64,000 nucleotides of DNA from a virus: positions 1 to 64,000 of IMG/VR virus record IMGVR_UViG_3300017971_000032, one strand, 5' to 3'. Every line of letters starts with the position of its first letter. Position 1 is the first letter of the stretch. The notes beneath the pieces are model-generated. The model had not been told where the DNA came from, did not search any database, and worked only from the letters and a program-made list of their open reading frames with translations. The position numbers and the translations under genes are program-made. This document shows, piece after piece, positions 27,418 through 35,376 of this stretch.

Positions 27418-28289
27418 TAGCTGCTGGATCTGTGAACGTAACGTATCCTGTTCGTATACATGAGGATGCGGACATTTGGGTGTCAGACCATTTGTCCATA
27501 GGCCAGTACACAGTCATCAAGTCCGGGTTCAAGGCCAAGTGTCGCAGTTTGACAATCGGACGTCATTGCTATATCCACGAGGGTGTAGAGATCGGGTTTG
27601 GCGGATGTATGGGCTTGAATGCGCATGTTCACATAGGTGATTATGTAGGCATCTTCCAAAACACGCATATTAACTGTGCGGAGCCTGTCTATATCGGTGA
27701 TTGCTGCGGTCTGGGGCAGGAAGTGAAAATCTGGACGCACGGCACCTGGTTGCCGGTGGCGGAGGGATTCCCTCCGCAGAAGCAGGAGCCGGTGCGCATT
27801 GGTGATAAAGTATGGCTACCCGCACGCACGCAGGTGTTGGCAGGTGTGGAGATTGGTGATAATGTGGTAGTTGGCATCAACTCACTGGTTAACAAGTCAT
27901 TGCCATCAGGATGCTTTGCTGCTGGCATTCCTGCCAAAGTGATAAAAGAGAATGTATATCCTAAGCCTTTGACCACTGAGGAGTTAATGCAAGTTGCACG
28001 TGAATTGTGCGCTGGATATTTGCCCATAGCGCAGGATAAGGGGTTTCAGCCAGATTGTCTTGCCCCGTATTTGGATACAGACAATGGGCATGTGTACATA
28101 GACTTCCAGATGAGTGAGGGCGAGGGTGCTGTAGAGTTTGATTTGAGTGACCCTAGTGCTACATATTTGCCTGGCATTAGTGAGTATGAGGAGGATTTTA
28201 GGGATTATTTGCGTCGCAACGGTTTCAAGTTTCACAATGGCGGTTTCTTCAAATCCATGTTGCCGACAAGGTTCACTGAGGTACGTTGA
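27414..28289 (+). CDS. Hexapeptide-repeat acyltransferase
   Basis: A 291-residue protein. Residues 15-185 are left-handed beta-helix hexapeptide repeats with the family C-terminal signature VWLPARTQVLAGVEIGDNVV, then SLVNKSLPSGCFAAGIPAKV. The catalytic His may be in NTHINCA or WTHGTW. The last 100 residues are an extra acidic domain. Such enzymes O- or N-acetylate sugars; it is coupled by ATGA to the nucleotidyltransferase. Confidence 0.8.
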   Translation: MIAAGSVNVTYPVRIHEDADIWVSDHLSIGQYTVIKSGFKAKCRSLTIGRHCYIHEGVEIGFGGCMGLNAHVHIGDYVGIFQNTHINCAEPVYIGDCCGLGQEVKIWTHGTWLPVAEGFPPQKQEPVRIGDKVWLPARTQVLAGVEIGDNVVVGINSLVNKSLPSGCFAAGIPAKVIKENVYPKPLTTEELMQVARELCAGYLPIAQDKGFQPDCLAPYLDTDNGHVYIDFQMSEGEGAVEFDLSDPSATYLPGISEYEEDFRDYLRRNGFKFHNGGFFKSMLPTRFTEVR

Positions 28290-28948
28290 TGTCGAAAGCC
28301 GAATTTATGGGATACAAAGATGTAATATGCCTGTCCCCACATCCTGATGATGTAGAATATGGCATGTATGGCACGGTGTTGTCCTGTCCTGGCACTACCT
28401 TTTGGATTATCGTAATGAGCCAGGGTGCTCCATCTAATCCTACCTATGGTAAGGTGAGGCTAGAAGAAGTCACCAGGTGCTGGAAGGGTGTGCACAATAA
28501 GACATTAATATTCACAAATGCTAGCAGTCTAATGTCTTTGGCGGAGCGTGAGTGGATTGGCAAGTTGGAGCATGATTATTCAGATGTGCTAGGTATATGT
28601 AGTACTATGATAGTGCCGCCGTTAGATGATGACCATTATGAGCATTCGCTAGTGTCCAGAGTAGGTCGTGCTATTGCCAGATCTAATGCCTATGGGTTGA
28701 TAGAATATCGCACTGCCAGTGCTAGGGAAAGTTGGACACCTAATTTAGTGGTGGATATTACAGACAATTATGTTGCCAAGCGTCAGGCTATGGTGAATTT
28801 TCAAAGTCAGGCCAAGCATGGCTACTTTTCGCAAGCTGGTTTGAATGCCTTTCACATCCATTATGGCGCATCCAGGCGTGGGTATGGTACATGGCATGAG
28901 TTGTTCAGAATAGTGATGATGTATATGGGGGGAGGCAATAATGATTAG
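28289..28948 (+). CDS. PIG-L/LmbE-type deacetylase
   Basis: About 219 residues. The zinc site motif SPHPDDVEYGMYG is at 14-26 and a later DDHYEHSLVSR (about 112) supplies the second His, both classical for PIG-L deacetylases that remove acetyl groups from GlcNAc conjugates. Together with the acyltransferase it suggests an amino sugar is deacetylated and re-acylated. The start overlaps the upstream stop. Confidence 0.82.
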   Translation: MSKAEFMGYKDVICLSPHPDDVEYGMYGTVLSCPGTTFWIIVMSQGAPSNPTYGKVRLEEVTRCWKGVHNKTLIFTNASSLMSLAEREWIGKLEHDYSDVLGICSTMIVPPLDDDHYEHSLVSRVGRAIARSNAYGLIEYRTASARESWTPNLVVDITDNYVAKRQAMVNFQSQAKHGYFSQAGLNAFHIHYGASRRGYGTWHELFRIVMMYMGGGNND

Positions 28949-29609
28949 CAGACCTAATGGGCAGGCTTCTGTAGATGCCATAAAGCATTCTGAGCATATA
29001 CCAACGTATGGCAGTCAGTTGATGTTGTTCCATGATGCTATACGTAGTGCTTTAAAAGGCACGCGTGGGGCGATAGTTGCAGAGTTTGGCGTGTACAAGG
29101 GCAAGACGTTGCAAATGATTAGTGACAGACTGCGATGGCATAACATACATTGCAATCTGTATGGCTTTGACTCATTTCAAGGCTTGCCGGAGGCATACAC
29201 GCCTTATTATGGCAAAGGGCACTTCAATGTGAGTGAATCAGATATGGAACAGGTGCGGCGTGACGCTATGGCTTGTGATGCGTGTCTTATTGAAGGTTAT
29301 TTTCAAGACACGCTTGAGTCATTTTTGTTTACGCATCCAGGCCAGTTCAGATTCGTGCATATGGATGCTGATTTATATCAGCCTACTAAATATGTTTTGA
29401 GTACATTGATGGATTGGCATAGACTATTGCCAGGCTCAGTTATACAGTTCGATGAAATGTTTTATGTCAAGCCAGATGATGGACGTTGGTATTGGGATGA
29501 ATATAAGGCTTGGACAGAGTTTGTATACAGGTATAACATCAAGTATGAGTGGATAGGATCCTACACTCAACGAGGGGCTGTTATGTTGTGGGAGGTAGGG
29601 AATGAGTGA
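28941..29609 (+). CDS. TylF/MycF-type sugar O-methyltransferase
   Basis: A 222-residue class I methyltransferase. AEFGVYKGKTLQMI (about 48) is motif I, YGFDSFQGLPE the acidic loop, and HMDADLYQPTKYVL (about 139) the metal-binding region of macrocin-type O-methyltransferases that act on sugar hydroxyls. It overlaps its neighbours on both sides. It probably caps or decorates the glycan made by this cluster. Confidence 0.8.
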   Translation: MISRPNGQASVDAIKHSEHIPTYGSQLMLFHDAIRSALKGTRGAIVAEFGVYKGKTLQMISDRLRWHNIHCNLYGFDSFQGLPEAYTPYYGKGHFNVSESDMEQVRRDAMACDACLIEGYFQDTLESFLFTHPGQFRFVHMDADLYQPTKYVLSTLMDWHRLLPGSVIQFDEMFYVKPDDGRWYWDEYKAWTEFVYRYNIKYEWIGSYTQRGAVMLWEVGNE

Positions 29610-30738
29610 CTATAACCAATTTGATTGTCACCGCAGATTCATCTCGGCCGACAATGGATCGGTTGTGGACAATTTCTGGGATGCATTGCCCTCAGACAAG
29701 ATGCTGACATTGGATCCAGATTATGTGTTTCCGGTGTTTGATATAGGCACATATCGTACCTTGTTCAGTGAGGTGGACGTGGCATTGCCTTTTGATGCGC
29801 TTACTGACAAGGAACTGGAGTTGGTGAAACTGCCTAACGGTTCTAATGAATGTAGCAAGGCTGAGTTGATTAAATGGTGGGGTGATGCTATAGTCGATCA
29901 TATATATAAGGCTTGGGATCCTACTAAATTTCATTTAGTGTTTCACAGCAGTGGGTGGGACAGCCGTGCGGTGTCTGGGGCTGTGTGGCGGGGTGTAAGG
30001 GAAGAGTTAGGTTGGGATTGGGATTGGGATGACGTGCTGTTTGTATGTATAGGGCCAGAGAGTGACGAATTCAAGTGTATTATGGAATACGAGGGTTGGG
30101 AAGACTATCAGTATGTGGCAGTAACTGATATGATTAGCCATTATGATAGGTGTTTGGATTTTCACGATGCTTGGCAGTGGTTGAATGGCCCCATCAACCT
30201 TGGATATAATATGAATTGGGTGTTGATTGAGCATTTGCAGCGCGAGGGATTGGTGCCTGAGCATGATGATGACATCCAACTATTTACCGGACGCAATGAC
30301 GTAGTGTTTGAAGTTAGTGCTGGATCTGATTGTACACTTAAACGAGATTATCTTCACAACTACAGCGCTGTTACCAGTTCTGTGTTGTACAAGGTTGACG
30401 ATTTGGTGTTGCCTCTTATGTCGTATGATGTGGTGCGCACGTTGGCCACATCCACAGCGCGTGTGGGTTATGCCTCCATGCGTCGAGATCTGGTGGCTTA
30501 CATGGATGAAGGTCTGGCCAAGTTCAATCGCATTCAAGATCCGTTCCCAACTATGGAAATAGGGCAGCATGAGCGAGCGATTCAGGATTACAAGGAATCG
30601 TGGTATGGTCAGAATGTGCATCCATCGTTGAAATCATCATCCGCTATATTGTCATATGATGAGTGGTGGAGCAGATGGACGTGTGCTGTTATTGTGGAGC
30701 ACTTGTTGGAAGAAGGCTATGACATCACAATTGGCTAA
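29602..30738 (+). CDS. PP-loop ATP-pyrophosphatase, asparagine-synthase-like
   Basis: A 378-residue protein. LVFHSSGWDSRAVSGA near 111-126 is a variant of the SGGxDS PP-loop that binds ATP and adenylates a carboxyl or carbonyl group; the second Gly is Trp here. Downstream strands (DDVLFVCIGPESDEF) fit the ATP-pyrophosphatase fold. It may form an amide on the glycan or on an amino acid. The variant loop makes activity uncertain. Confidence 0.6.
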   Translation: MSDYNQFDCHRRFISADNGSVVDNFWDALPSDKMLTLDPDYVFPVFDIGTYRTLFSEVDVALPFDALTDKELELVKLPNGSNECSKAELIKWWGDAIVDHIYKAWDPTKFHLVFHSSGWDSRAVSGAVWRGVREELGWDWDWDDVLFVCIGPESDEFKCIMEYEGWEDYQYVAVTDMISHYDRCLDFHDAWQWLNGPINLGYNMNWVLIEHLQREGLVPEHDDDIQLFTGRNDVVFEVSAGSDCTLKRDYLHNYSAVTSSVLYKVDDLVLPLMSYDVVRTLATSTARVGYASMRRDLVAYMDEGLAKFNRIQDPFPTMEIGQHERAIQDYKESWYGQNVHPSLKSSSAILSYDEWWSRWTCAVIVEHLLEEGYDITIG

Positions 30739-31336
30739 GGTTGCATTGGTGTGCCCTTCTTTGAATCTGTGCAGGGCGCAAGATACGTTAGTTAAGGCTG
30801 AACATACAGCAGGCGTGCCTGTGGAGTTGATCGCATCGCATGACAAACATGGTGAAGGGTTTACTAAGGCAGTGAACAGAGGATGGCGTGCGGCATTGGA
30901 TGTTGACGATGTCACGCACTTGACTGTAATCAATGACGACACGCACCCTGACCGGATTGAGACAGGATGGCTCAGGCGATTAGTAGAGGCTTTGGAAAGT
31001 CACACCAATTTTGGAGTATGCGGGCCAAGTGGCCCATGTCGCACGGATCCTCAGAAGTCAGGCAAGCCTGGAATGCCTAAGCGTGTGGTAGGTGTCCAGC
31101 CCTATAGTCTAGCATTTTTCATGGTGGTTATGAAGCGCCAAGTGATGGATGATGTAGGGTTGTTGGACGAGAATTATATACATTATGGCAGTGATAATGA
31201 CTGGTGCCATAGGGCTGCCAAGGCTGGTTGGCGCGTGGTATGGGTGCAGGATGTGTATATGCCTCACGATGTGGGATCTATCAAACATGAGTGGCGTGCA
31301 CATGATAGATCACTATACCTTAACAAATGGGGTTGA
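30719..31336 (+). CDS. Glycosyltransferase family 2 protein (GT 1)
   Basis: About 205 residues from ATG 30719 inside the end of the previous gene. NDDTHPDR carries the metal-binding acidic motif, followed by FGVCGPSGPC and AFFMVVMKRQVMDDVGLLDE, then SDNDWCHRAAKAGWRVVWV, the acceptor region typical of rhamnosyltransferase-like GT2 enzymes. A compact GT-A fold without membrane segments, so cytoplasmic. Confidence 0.8.
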   Translation: MTSQLAKVALVCPSLNLCRAQDTLVKAEHTAGVPVELIASHDKHGEGFTKAVNRGWRAALDVDDVTHLTVINDDTHPDRIETGWLRRLVEALESHTNFGVCGPSGPCRTDPQKSGKPGMPKRVVGVQPYSLAFFMVVMKRQVMDDVGLLDENYIHYGSDNDWCHRAAKAGWRVVWVQDVYMPHDVGSIKHEWRAHDRSLYLNKWG

Positions 31337-31992
31337 TGATGCCTAAGTTGGTGGTGTACACAGCCCTGTATGGTAATTACGACACATTGCGAGATCAACC
31401 ACACAACCCTGACGTGGAATATCGTTGTTATGGTGACACGCCACAGCCATCCAAGACCTGGAAGTTCATTAAGCAGAATAGGCATCAACCGACAGTGGTG
31501 AGGGATGCTCGCAGGGTGAAGACATTAAGTCATTATTATGTGACTCAATGCATGTATTGTACTTGGATGGATACTAATTTGCTGTTGTGGGATGACCCAC
31601 TAAAGATTTGCGAGAAGTATTTGAAGGATGCGGATTTTGCCTTGTTCAGACATCCACATCGTGATTGCATATATGATGAAGTAAGAGCTTGTATAGAATA
31701 CCGCAAAGACAAACCAGAGATTATGAAACGCCAGGTGGAACGTTATAGGGCAGAAGGGTATCCAGAACATGGTGGTTTGGCATCTACTGGTTTCTTGCTC
31801 CGCCGTCAGACAGAGGCTGTGATAAGGTTCAATGAGATGTGGTGGGCGGAGATTGAAAATGGTTCGCATCGTGATCAATTGAGCCTGCCTTATGTGCACT
31901 GGAAGACTGGCCTCAAGTTCTCTGTCATACCTGGCAGCATTCGCACAACTATGGATTTGCCGTCTTATTTGCATAAACCTTATAAGGGTTGA
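31336..31992 (+). CDS. TOD1/MUCI70-like glycosyltransferase (GT 2)
   Basis: About 218 residues. YTALYGNYDTL at the N-terminus, TWMDTNLLLWDDP (acidic metal motif) near 76, FRHPHRDCIYDEV, and GSHRDQLSLPYVHW near 175 follow the DUF616/TOD1 glycosyltransferase pattern. It overlaps the stop of GT 1. Substrate unknown. Confidence 0.7.
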   Translation: MMPKLVVYTALYGNYDTLRDQPHNPDVEYRCYGDTPQPSKTWKFIKQNRHQPTVVRDARRVKTLSHYYVTQCMYCTWMDTNLLLWDDPLKICEKYLKDADFALFRHPHRDCIYDEVRACIEYRKDKPEIMKRQVERYRAEGYPEHGGLASTGFLLRRQTEAVIRFNEMWWAEIENGSHRDQLSLPYVHWKTGLKFSVIPGSIRTTMDLPSYLHKPYKG

Positions 31993-31994
31993 GT

Positions 31995-32552
31995 ATGCCG
32001 CTACTATCTATCGTGACCCGTTGCTATAAGCGTCCTAAGGCATTGAAAATTAACCAGGCATCTGTACTATCTCAAAAAGATGGGGATGTAGAGCATATGC
32101 TTATTGTGGATGATGAGGGACGCGGCACGTTCTGGGCTAATTGCTCGTTTTACCGCAACCATGATAAAGTTCATGGTGACTATGTGTTCATAATGGATGA
32201 TGACGACTATCTGGCGTATGATGGATTTGTAGGGCATTTGCGGGAGATTGTGGAGCGCTATCAGCCTGCTATTATCATGGTCAAGGCAGAGGCTGCCGGA
32301 CGCATATTGCCTACGGACTTGGTGTGGAAACAAGAGAGATACCCTGTGGTTGGGCAAATAGGTTCCGGCAATTTTGTGGTGCGAGCAGATCTGTGGCACA
32401 AGCATATTGAGGCATTTTGCCAGCCTGTGGCTGGTGATTATACTTTTATATGTGATGTGTTTGACGATGTTGGTAATGGGGAGATCTACTGGTTCGATAA
32501 AGTGTGCTTGCGTGCGCAAAGGGTGAGTGATGGAGCACCAGAGCATTCATGA
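31995..32552 (+). CDS. Glycosyltransferase family 2 protein (GT 3)
   Basis: A 185-residue GT-A protein opening MPLLSIVTRCYKRPKALK, with the DxD motif in YVFIMDDDDYL. It is a close paralogue of the gene at 33135: both share LSIVTRCYKRPKAL, DDEGRG and GDYV. The two are separated by one methyltransferase-like gene, so a two-gene unit may have duplicated. Confidence 0.78.
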   Translation: MPLLSIVTRCYKRPKALKINQASVLSQKDGDVEHMLIVDDEGRGTFWANCSFYRNHDKVHGDYVFIMDDDDYLAYDGFVGHLREIVERYQPAIIMVKAEAAGRILPTDLVWKQERYPVVGQIGSGNFVVRADLWHKHIEAFCQPVAGDYTFICDVFDDVGNGEIYWFDKVCLRAQRVSDGAPEHS

Positions 32553-33156
32553 TGAGTATGTAGCTGGTTTGGACGCTAGATTGTTGACTATAAATTTGTG
32601 GTCAACAGGCCAGAACTTCTTGGGCCATAATGTAGCCCAACGCCCTGTAGACTTATTGTTGTGGGACAGGTTTCTTCAGCGACGCACCAGCCTTAAAGCC
32701 ATCGTGGAATTGGGCTCCGCAGCATTTGGCCTGTCACTGTTTCTAGCATTGCAGGCCAAACAGCGTAGTATGGTTTTCAAGACATTTGATTGCGTGCCTA
32801 ATGATAATATACATACTCCATTGTCTAGGATGGTAGGGTTGGAGGATGACTTTGTGTTAGGTGATGTGTTTGGTGACACTAGGCAGAAGCTGATGGGTAT
32901 GCTGACTAAAGAGTTGCCGCATCCATTGCTTCTATTTTGCGATGATGGAGACAAGCCTCGTGAGTTCCGTGAGTTTGTGCCTTATATGCATGCAGGAGAC
33001 TACGTTGGGGTTCATGATTGGGGTATTGAGATAAACGCGCAGGACGTGCAGATCTTTGGTGATGCTGTGGTTCCGTTGTATTGGCGCGAGTGGGCTTCTG
33101 TAGGTAGCATAACGCGCTTTATGAAGGTGACACGATGCCCTTCCTCTCAATCGTGA
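32530..33156 (+). CDS. CmcI-like class I methyltransferase
   Basis: About 208 residues. AIVELGSAAFGLSLFLAL is motif I; LLFCDDGDKPREFREFVPYM, then GDYVGVHDWG are the late strands seen in cephalosporin hydroxylase/CmcI-type methyltransferase proteins common in sugar clusters. It overlaps GT 3 and GT 4. A sugar methyltransferase is inferred. Confidence 0.65.
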   Translation: MEHQSIHDEYVAGLDARLLTINLWSTGQNFLGHNVAQRPVDLLLWDRFLQRRTSLKAIVELGSAAFGLSLFLALQAKQRSMVFKTFDCVPNDNIHTPLSRMVGLEDDFVLGDVFGDTRQKLMGMLTKELPHPLLLFCDDGDKPREFREFVPYMHAGDYVGVHDWGIEINAQDVQIFGDAVVPLYWREWASVGSITRFMKVTRCPSSQS

Positions 33157-33686
33157 CACGTTGCTATAAGCGTCCCAAAGCGTTAAGGCTTAATGTCGTG
33201 TCTGTGGCTAAGCAGACAGACCGCGATTGGGAGCAAGTGTTCATTACGGATGATGAGGGACGCGGTCTGTTGTGGGCTAACAAGAGTTTATATCTCAATA
33301 GGCACCGTGTTAAGGGTGACTATGTATTAATATTAGATGATGATAATATACTATATCACAACAAGGTTGTAGAGCACTTGAAGGCAGTTGTGGCGGCACA
33401 TGATCCTGACATATTGATAGTAAAATTACATCAGATCAAACGCTTATTACCTACAGATGAAGTGTGGGGTAAGCAGCCAGTCTTTGGGCACATAGACACT
33501 GGATGTTTCGTTGTCAGGCACGATGTATGGGTTGACAATATTATATTGTTTGGGCAGCCATATGGGGGTGATTGTGCATTTATAGGTGGGTTGTTTGCCC
33601 AGATAGAATATAATGGATGGAAAGTGTGTTGGCACGATGAGGTCATGACAGCTATACAAAGAGTAAGTTATGGCAAACCAGAGTGA
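33135..33686 (+). CDS. Glycosyltransferase family 2 protein (GT 4)
   Basis: A 183-residue paralogue of GT 3 (shared LSIVTRCYKRPKAL, TDDEGRGLLWAN, GDYVLILDDDN). The acidic motif is LDDDN. The conserved C-terminal WHDEVMTAIQRVSYG matches the VCLRAQRVSDG end of GT 3. Probably adds a related sugar in a consecutive step. Confidence 0.78.
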   Translation: MPFLSIVTRCYKRPKALRLNVVSVAKQTDRDWEQVFITDDEGRGLLWANKSLYLNRHRVKGDYVLILDDDNILYHNKVVEHLKAVVAAHDPDILIVKLHQIKRLLPTDEVWGKQPVFGHIDTGCFVVRHDVWVDNIILFGQPYGGDCAFIGGLFAQIEYNGWKVCWHDEVMTAIQRVSYGKPE

Positions 33687-34548
33687 TTGGGATGAGGTAA
33701 GACCTAATGTATATATGTTGGTTAGGTCTGAGCATGTCAAGCCTGCTCCTATTATTGCAAGGTCTTCCAAACCGCGCAAGACGTTGCACCGTGATAAGCC
33801 TGGAGTGAGGCAGCGCACAACCGGCAAATTTGCGTCCATATCTGTAGTGATGATGACTCACAACCGTGGCGGATTGAGATTGCGCAATACATTGGATTCC
33901 TTGTTGTGCCATCAAAGCTATTTGCCTAAGGAAGTTGTGGTTGTAGACACATCTACAGATAATGACATAGCCAATGGCAATAAAGGCATCGTTGCTCTTT
34001 ATCCTAATGCTTATTGGGTGCGCAAGAAGCGGTCAGTGTTTAGCAAATCTTGGGCATTGAATTATGGTATAAGATCTTGCACAAAGTGCTCCACATTTCT
34101 AGCCTGTATGGACGTGGATGTGATGTTAAGTAGTGGGTTCATCAAGACAGCCATTGATATATTGAGACAGAGCAAGGCTTTTTTACTAGTAGATACTTAC
34201 TTGGCCCCCAGGAACATAGACATAGATCCATTTGATAATTGGCCTGTACTATTGAGGATGTGCACTAAGGCCAAACCGCGTGGGCCTGGATCCTTTCAAG
34301 CTTGCGAACGTAGATGGTGGTTCAATACACATGGATATGATGAGAGATTTAGTGGCGGCTTAGGCGGTATGGATGACGATATATGGGTGCGTGCCAAGAA
34401 ATCTGGATTGAATATAGTGTGGATACCATCTGATAAAGCACAAGCGGTTCATCAGTGGCACGAGCGTTCTCCATTGAAAGGCAGGACTAGCCACTTGTTC
34501 AGCCATGATCCTAAAGTTGTAGTTAACCCTAATGGGTGGGGCAAATAG
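33670..34548 (+). CDS. Glycosyltransferase family 2 with C-terminal galactosyltransferase-like part (GT 5)
   Basis: A 292-residue protein. After a basic N-terminal 50 residues comes ISVVMMTHNRGGLRLRNTLD, the metal motif CMDVDVML near 155, and GPGSFQACERRWWFNTHGYD, then FSGGLGGMDDDIWVRAKKSG, the pattern of GalNAc-transferase-like and chondroitin-polymerase-like acceptor domains. It is last before a class A promoter. Confidence 0.8.
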   Translation: MANQSDWDEVRPNVYMLVRSEHVKPAPIIARSSKPRKTLHRDKPGVRQRTTGKFASISVVMMTHNRGGLRLRNTLDSLLCHQSYLPKEVVVVDTSTDNDIANGNKGIVALYPNAYWVRKKRSVFSKSWALNYGIRSCTKCSTFLACMDVDVMLSSGFIKTAIDILRQSKAFLLVDTYLAPRNIDIDPFDNWPVLLRMCTKAKPRGPGSFQACERRWWFNTHGYDERFSGGLGGMDDDIWVRAKKSGLNIVWIPSDKAQAVHQWHERSPLKGRTSHLFSHDPKVVVNPNGWGK

Positions 34549-34552
34549 GAAA

Positions 34553-34564
34553 CGGTTTAGTATA
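34553..34564 (+). promoter_or_regulatory. Class A promoter motif CGGTTTAGTATA
   Basis: The element starts a new transcript inside the glycan cluster. The strong leader stem begins two bases after it, so the transcript 5' end would be base-paired. Confidence 0.75.
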
Positions 34565-34566
34565 GC

Positions 34567-34645
34567 GAGGCTAACAGTTGACCGCTGGGCAGGTTGCCGG
34601 AAGCCAAGGGTTCGAATCCCTTGGCGGCGGTCAACTGTTAACCTC
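34567..34645 (+). ncRNA. Structured leader RNA with tRNA-like T arm
   Basis: A three-way-junction fold can be read by eye. The outer stem is 34567-34585 with 34627-34645, 18 of 19 pairs matching. Inside are a small GGCA-GGT-TGCC hairpin (34588-34598) and an 8-bp arm GCCAAGGG/CCCTTGGC closed by the loop TTCGAAT (34611-34617), which fits the TTCRANY consensus of tRNA T loops. No anticodon arm and no CCA end are present. AAAGGAG and GTG 34662 follow. It could be a 5' stabiliser, a translational regulator, or a tRNA-derived relic. Confidence 0.6.
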
Positions 34646-34661
34646 AAAGAAAAGGAGTGCT

Positions 34662-35375
34662 GTGAACTGGTCTACAATTGCTTGCTTGATCCCGACCTAT
34701 AATAGACCTGACATTCTGCCAATGACTATTAAGTTGCTGGATGAGAATTTGGGCTATCCTGGCCGCATCGTGTACTTTGTTGGTAATGATGGGGATATAG
34801 ATGTTGCCCCTGTTTTGGTTGAGACGTTAAGTGAGGACATCAGGGAGAGGCTACAAATCATATGTGGCCCACGGCGTGAGAATGGCAGCGGCGGATTGGG
34901 TGATAATCTGAACAAGTTGTTAAGAGTGACCGCTAATTATCACATAGACTATCTGCTACAAATGGATGATGATCATTGGTTGATTAAGCCTATAGATTTA
35001 GTGCCCCATGTAATTCAACTGATGGATGATGGGGCTGGCTGGATACGGCTAATGGGCATTGGCTCACACCACTATACAGCCACGCTTGAAGGTAATTATT
35101 GGTATGTGCATTGGGATAGCGAGGGGCCGTACAGCTTGTATATCCCATCTAATCGTCCCCATTTAAAGCACAGAAGGTTCCACGACTTTTATGGGTACTA
35201 TCCTGAAGGTATGAAGTTAGGAGAGACTGAGGAGAGCTTTTGTCACCAATGTCGCAGGGCGTGGAGGACTGCTACAGAGAATGACAATCCGCCCAGTGTG
35301 TTAGTGCCATTGAATAACAATTCAGAATCTGCCTGGATGCATGTAGGTGTATCCTGGCAATCCAAAGGAGAATGA
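34662..35375 (+). CDS. Glycosyltransferase family 2 protein (GT 6)
   Basis: About 237 residues. GTG 34662 is chosen because AAAGGAG stands six bases before it and because any upstream start would read through the leader structure. The opening IACLIPTYNRPDILPMTI, the DxD region LLQMDDDHWLI near 103 and a C-terminal Trp/Tyr-rich part fit GT2. It is separated from the other five glycosyltransferases by its own promoter, so its expression is set apart. Confidence 0.78.
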   Translation: MNWSTIACLIPTYNRPDILPMTIKLLDENLGYPGRIVYFVGNDGDIDVAPVLVETLSEDIRERLQIICGPRRENGSGGLGDNLNKLLRVTANYHIDYLLQMDDDHWLIKPIDLVPHVIQLMDDGAGWIRLMGIGSHHYTATLEGNYWYVHWDSEGPYSLYIPSNRPHLKHRRFHDFYGYYPEGMKLGETEESFCHQCRRAWRTATENDNPPSVLVPLNNNSESAWMHVGVSWQSKGE

Positions 35376-35376
35376 G

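Noticed and set aside
34573-34640. A tRNA gene
   Set aside because: Only a T-arm-like and a small D-arm-like hairpin are present. There is no anticodon arm and the outer stem is far longer than an acceptor stem.
34578-34661. Longer glycosyltransferase start at TTG 34578
   Set aside because: It would translate the structured leader. GTG 34662 has AAAGGAG at good spacing, and the GT2 fold begins there.
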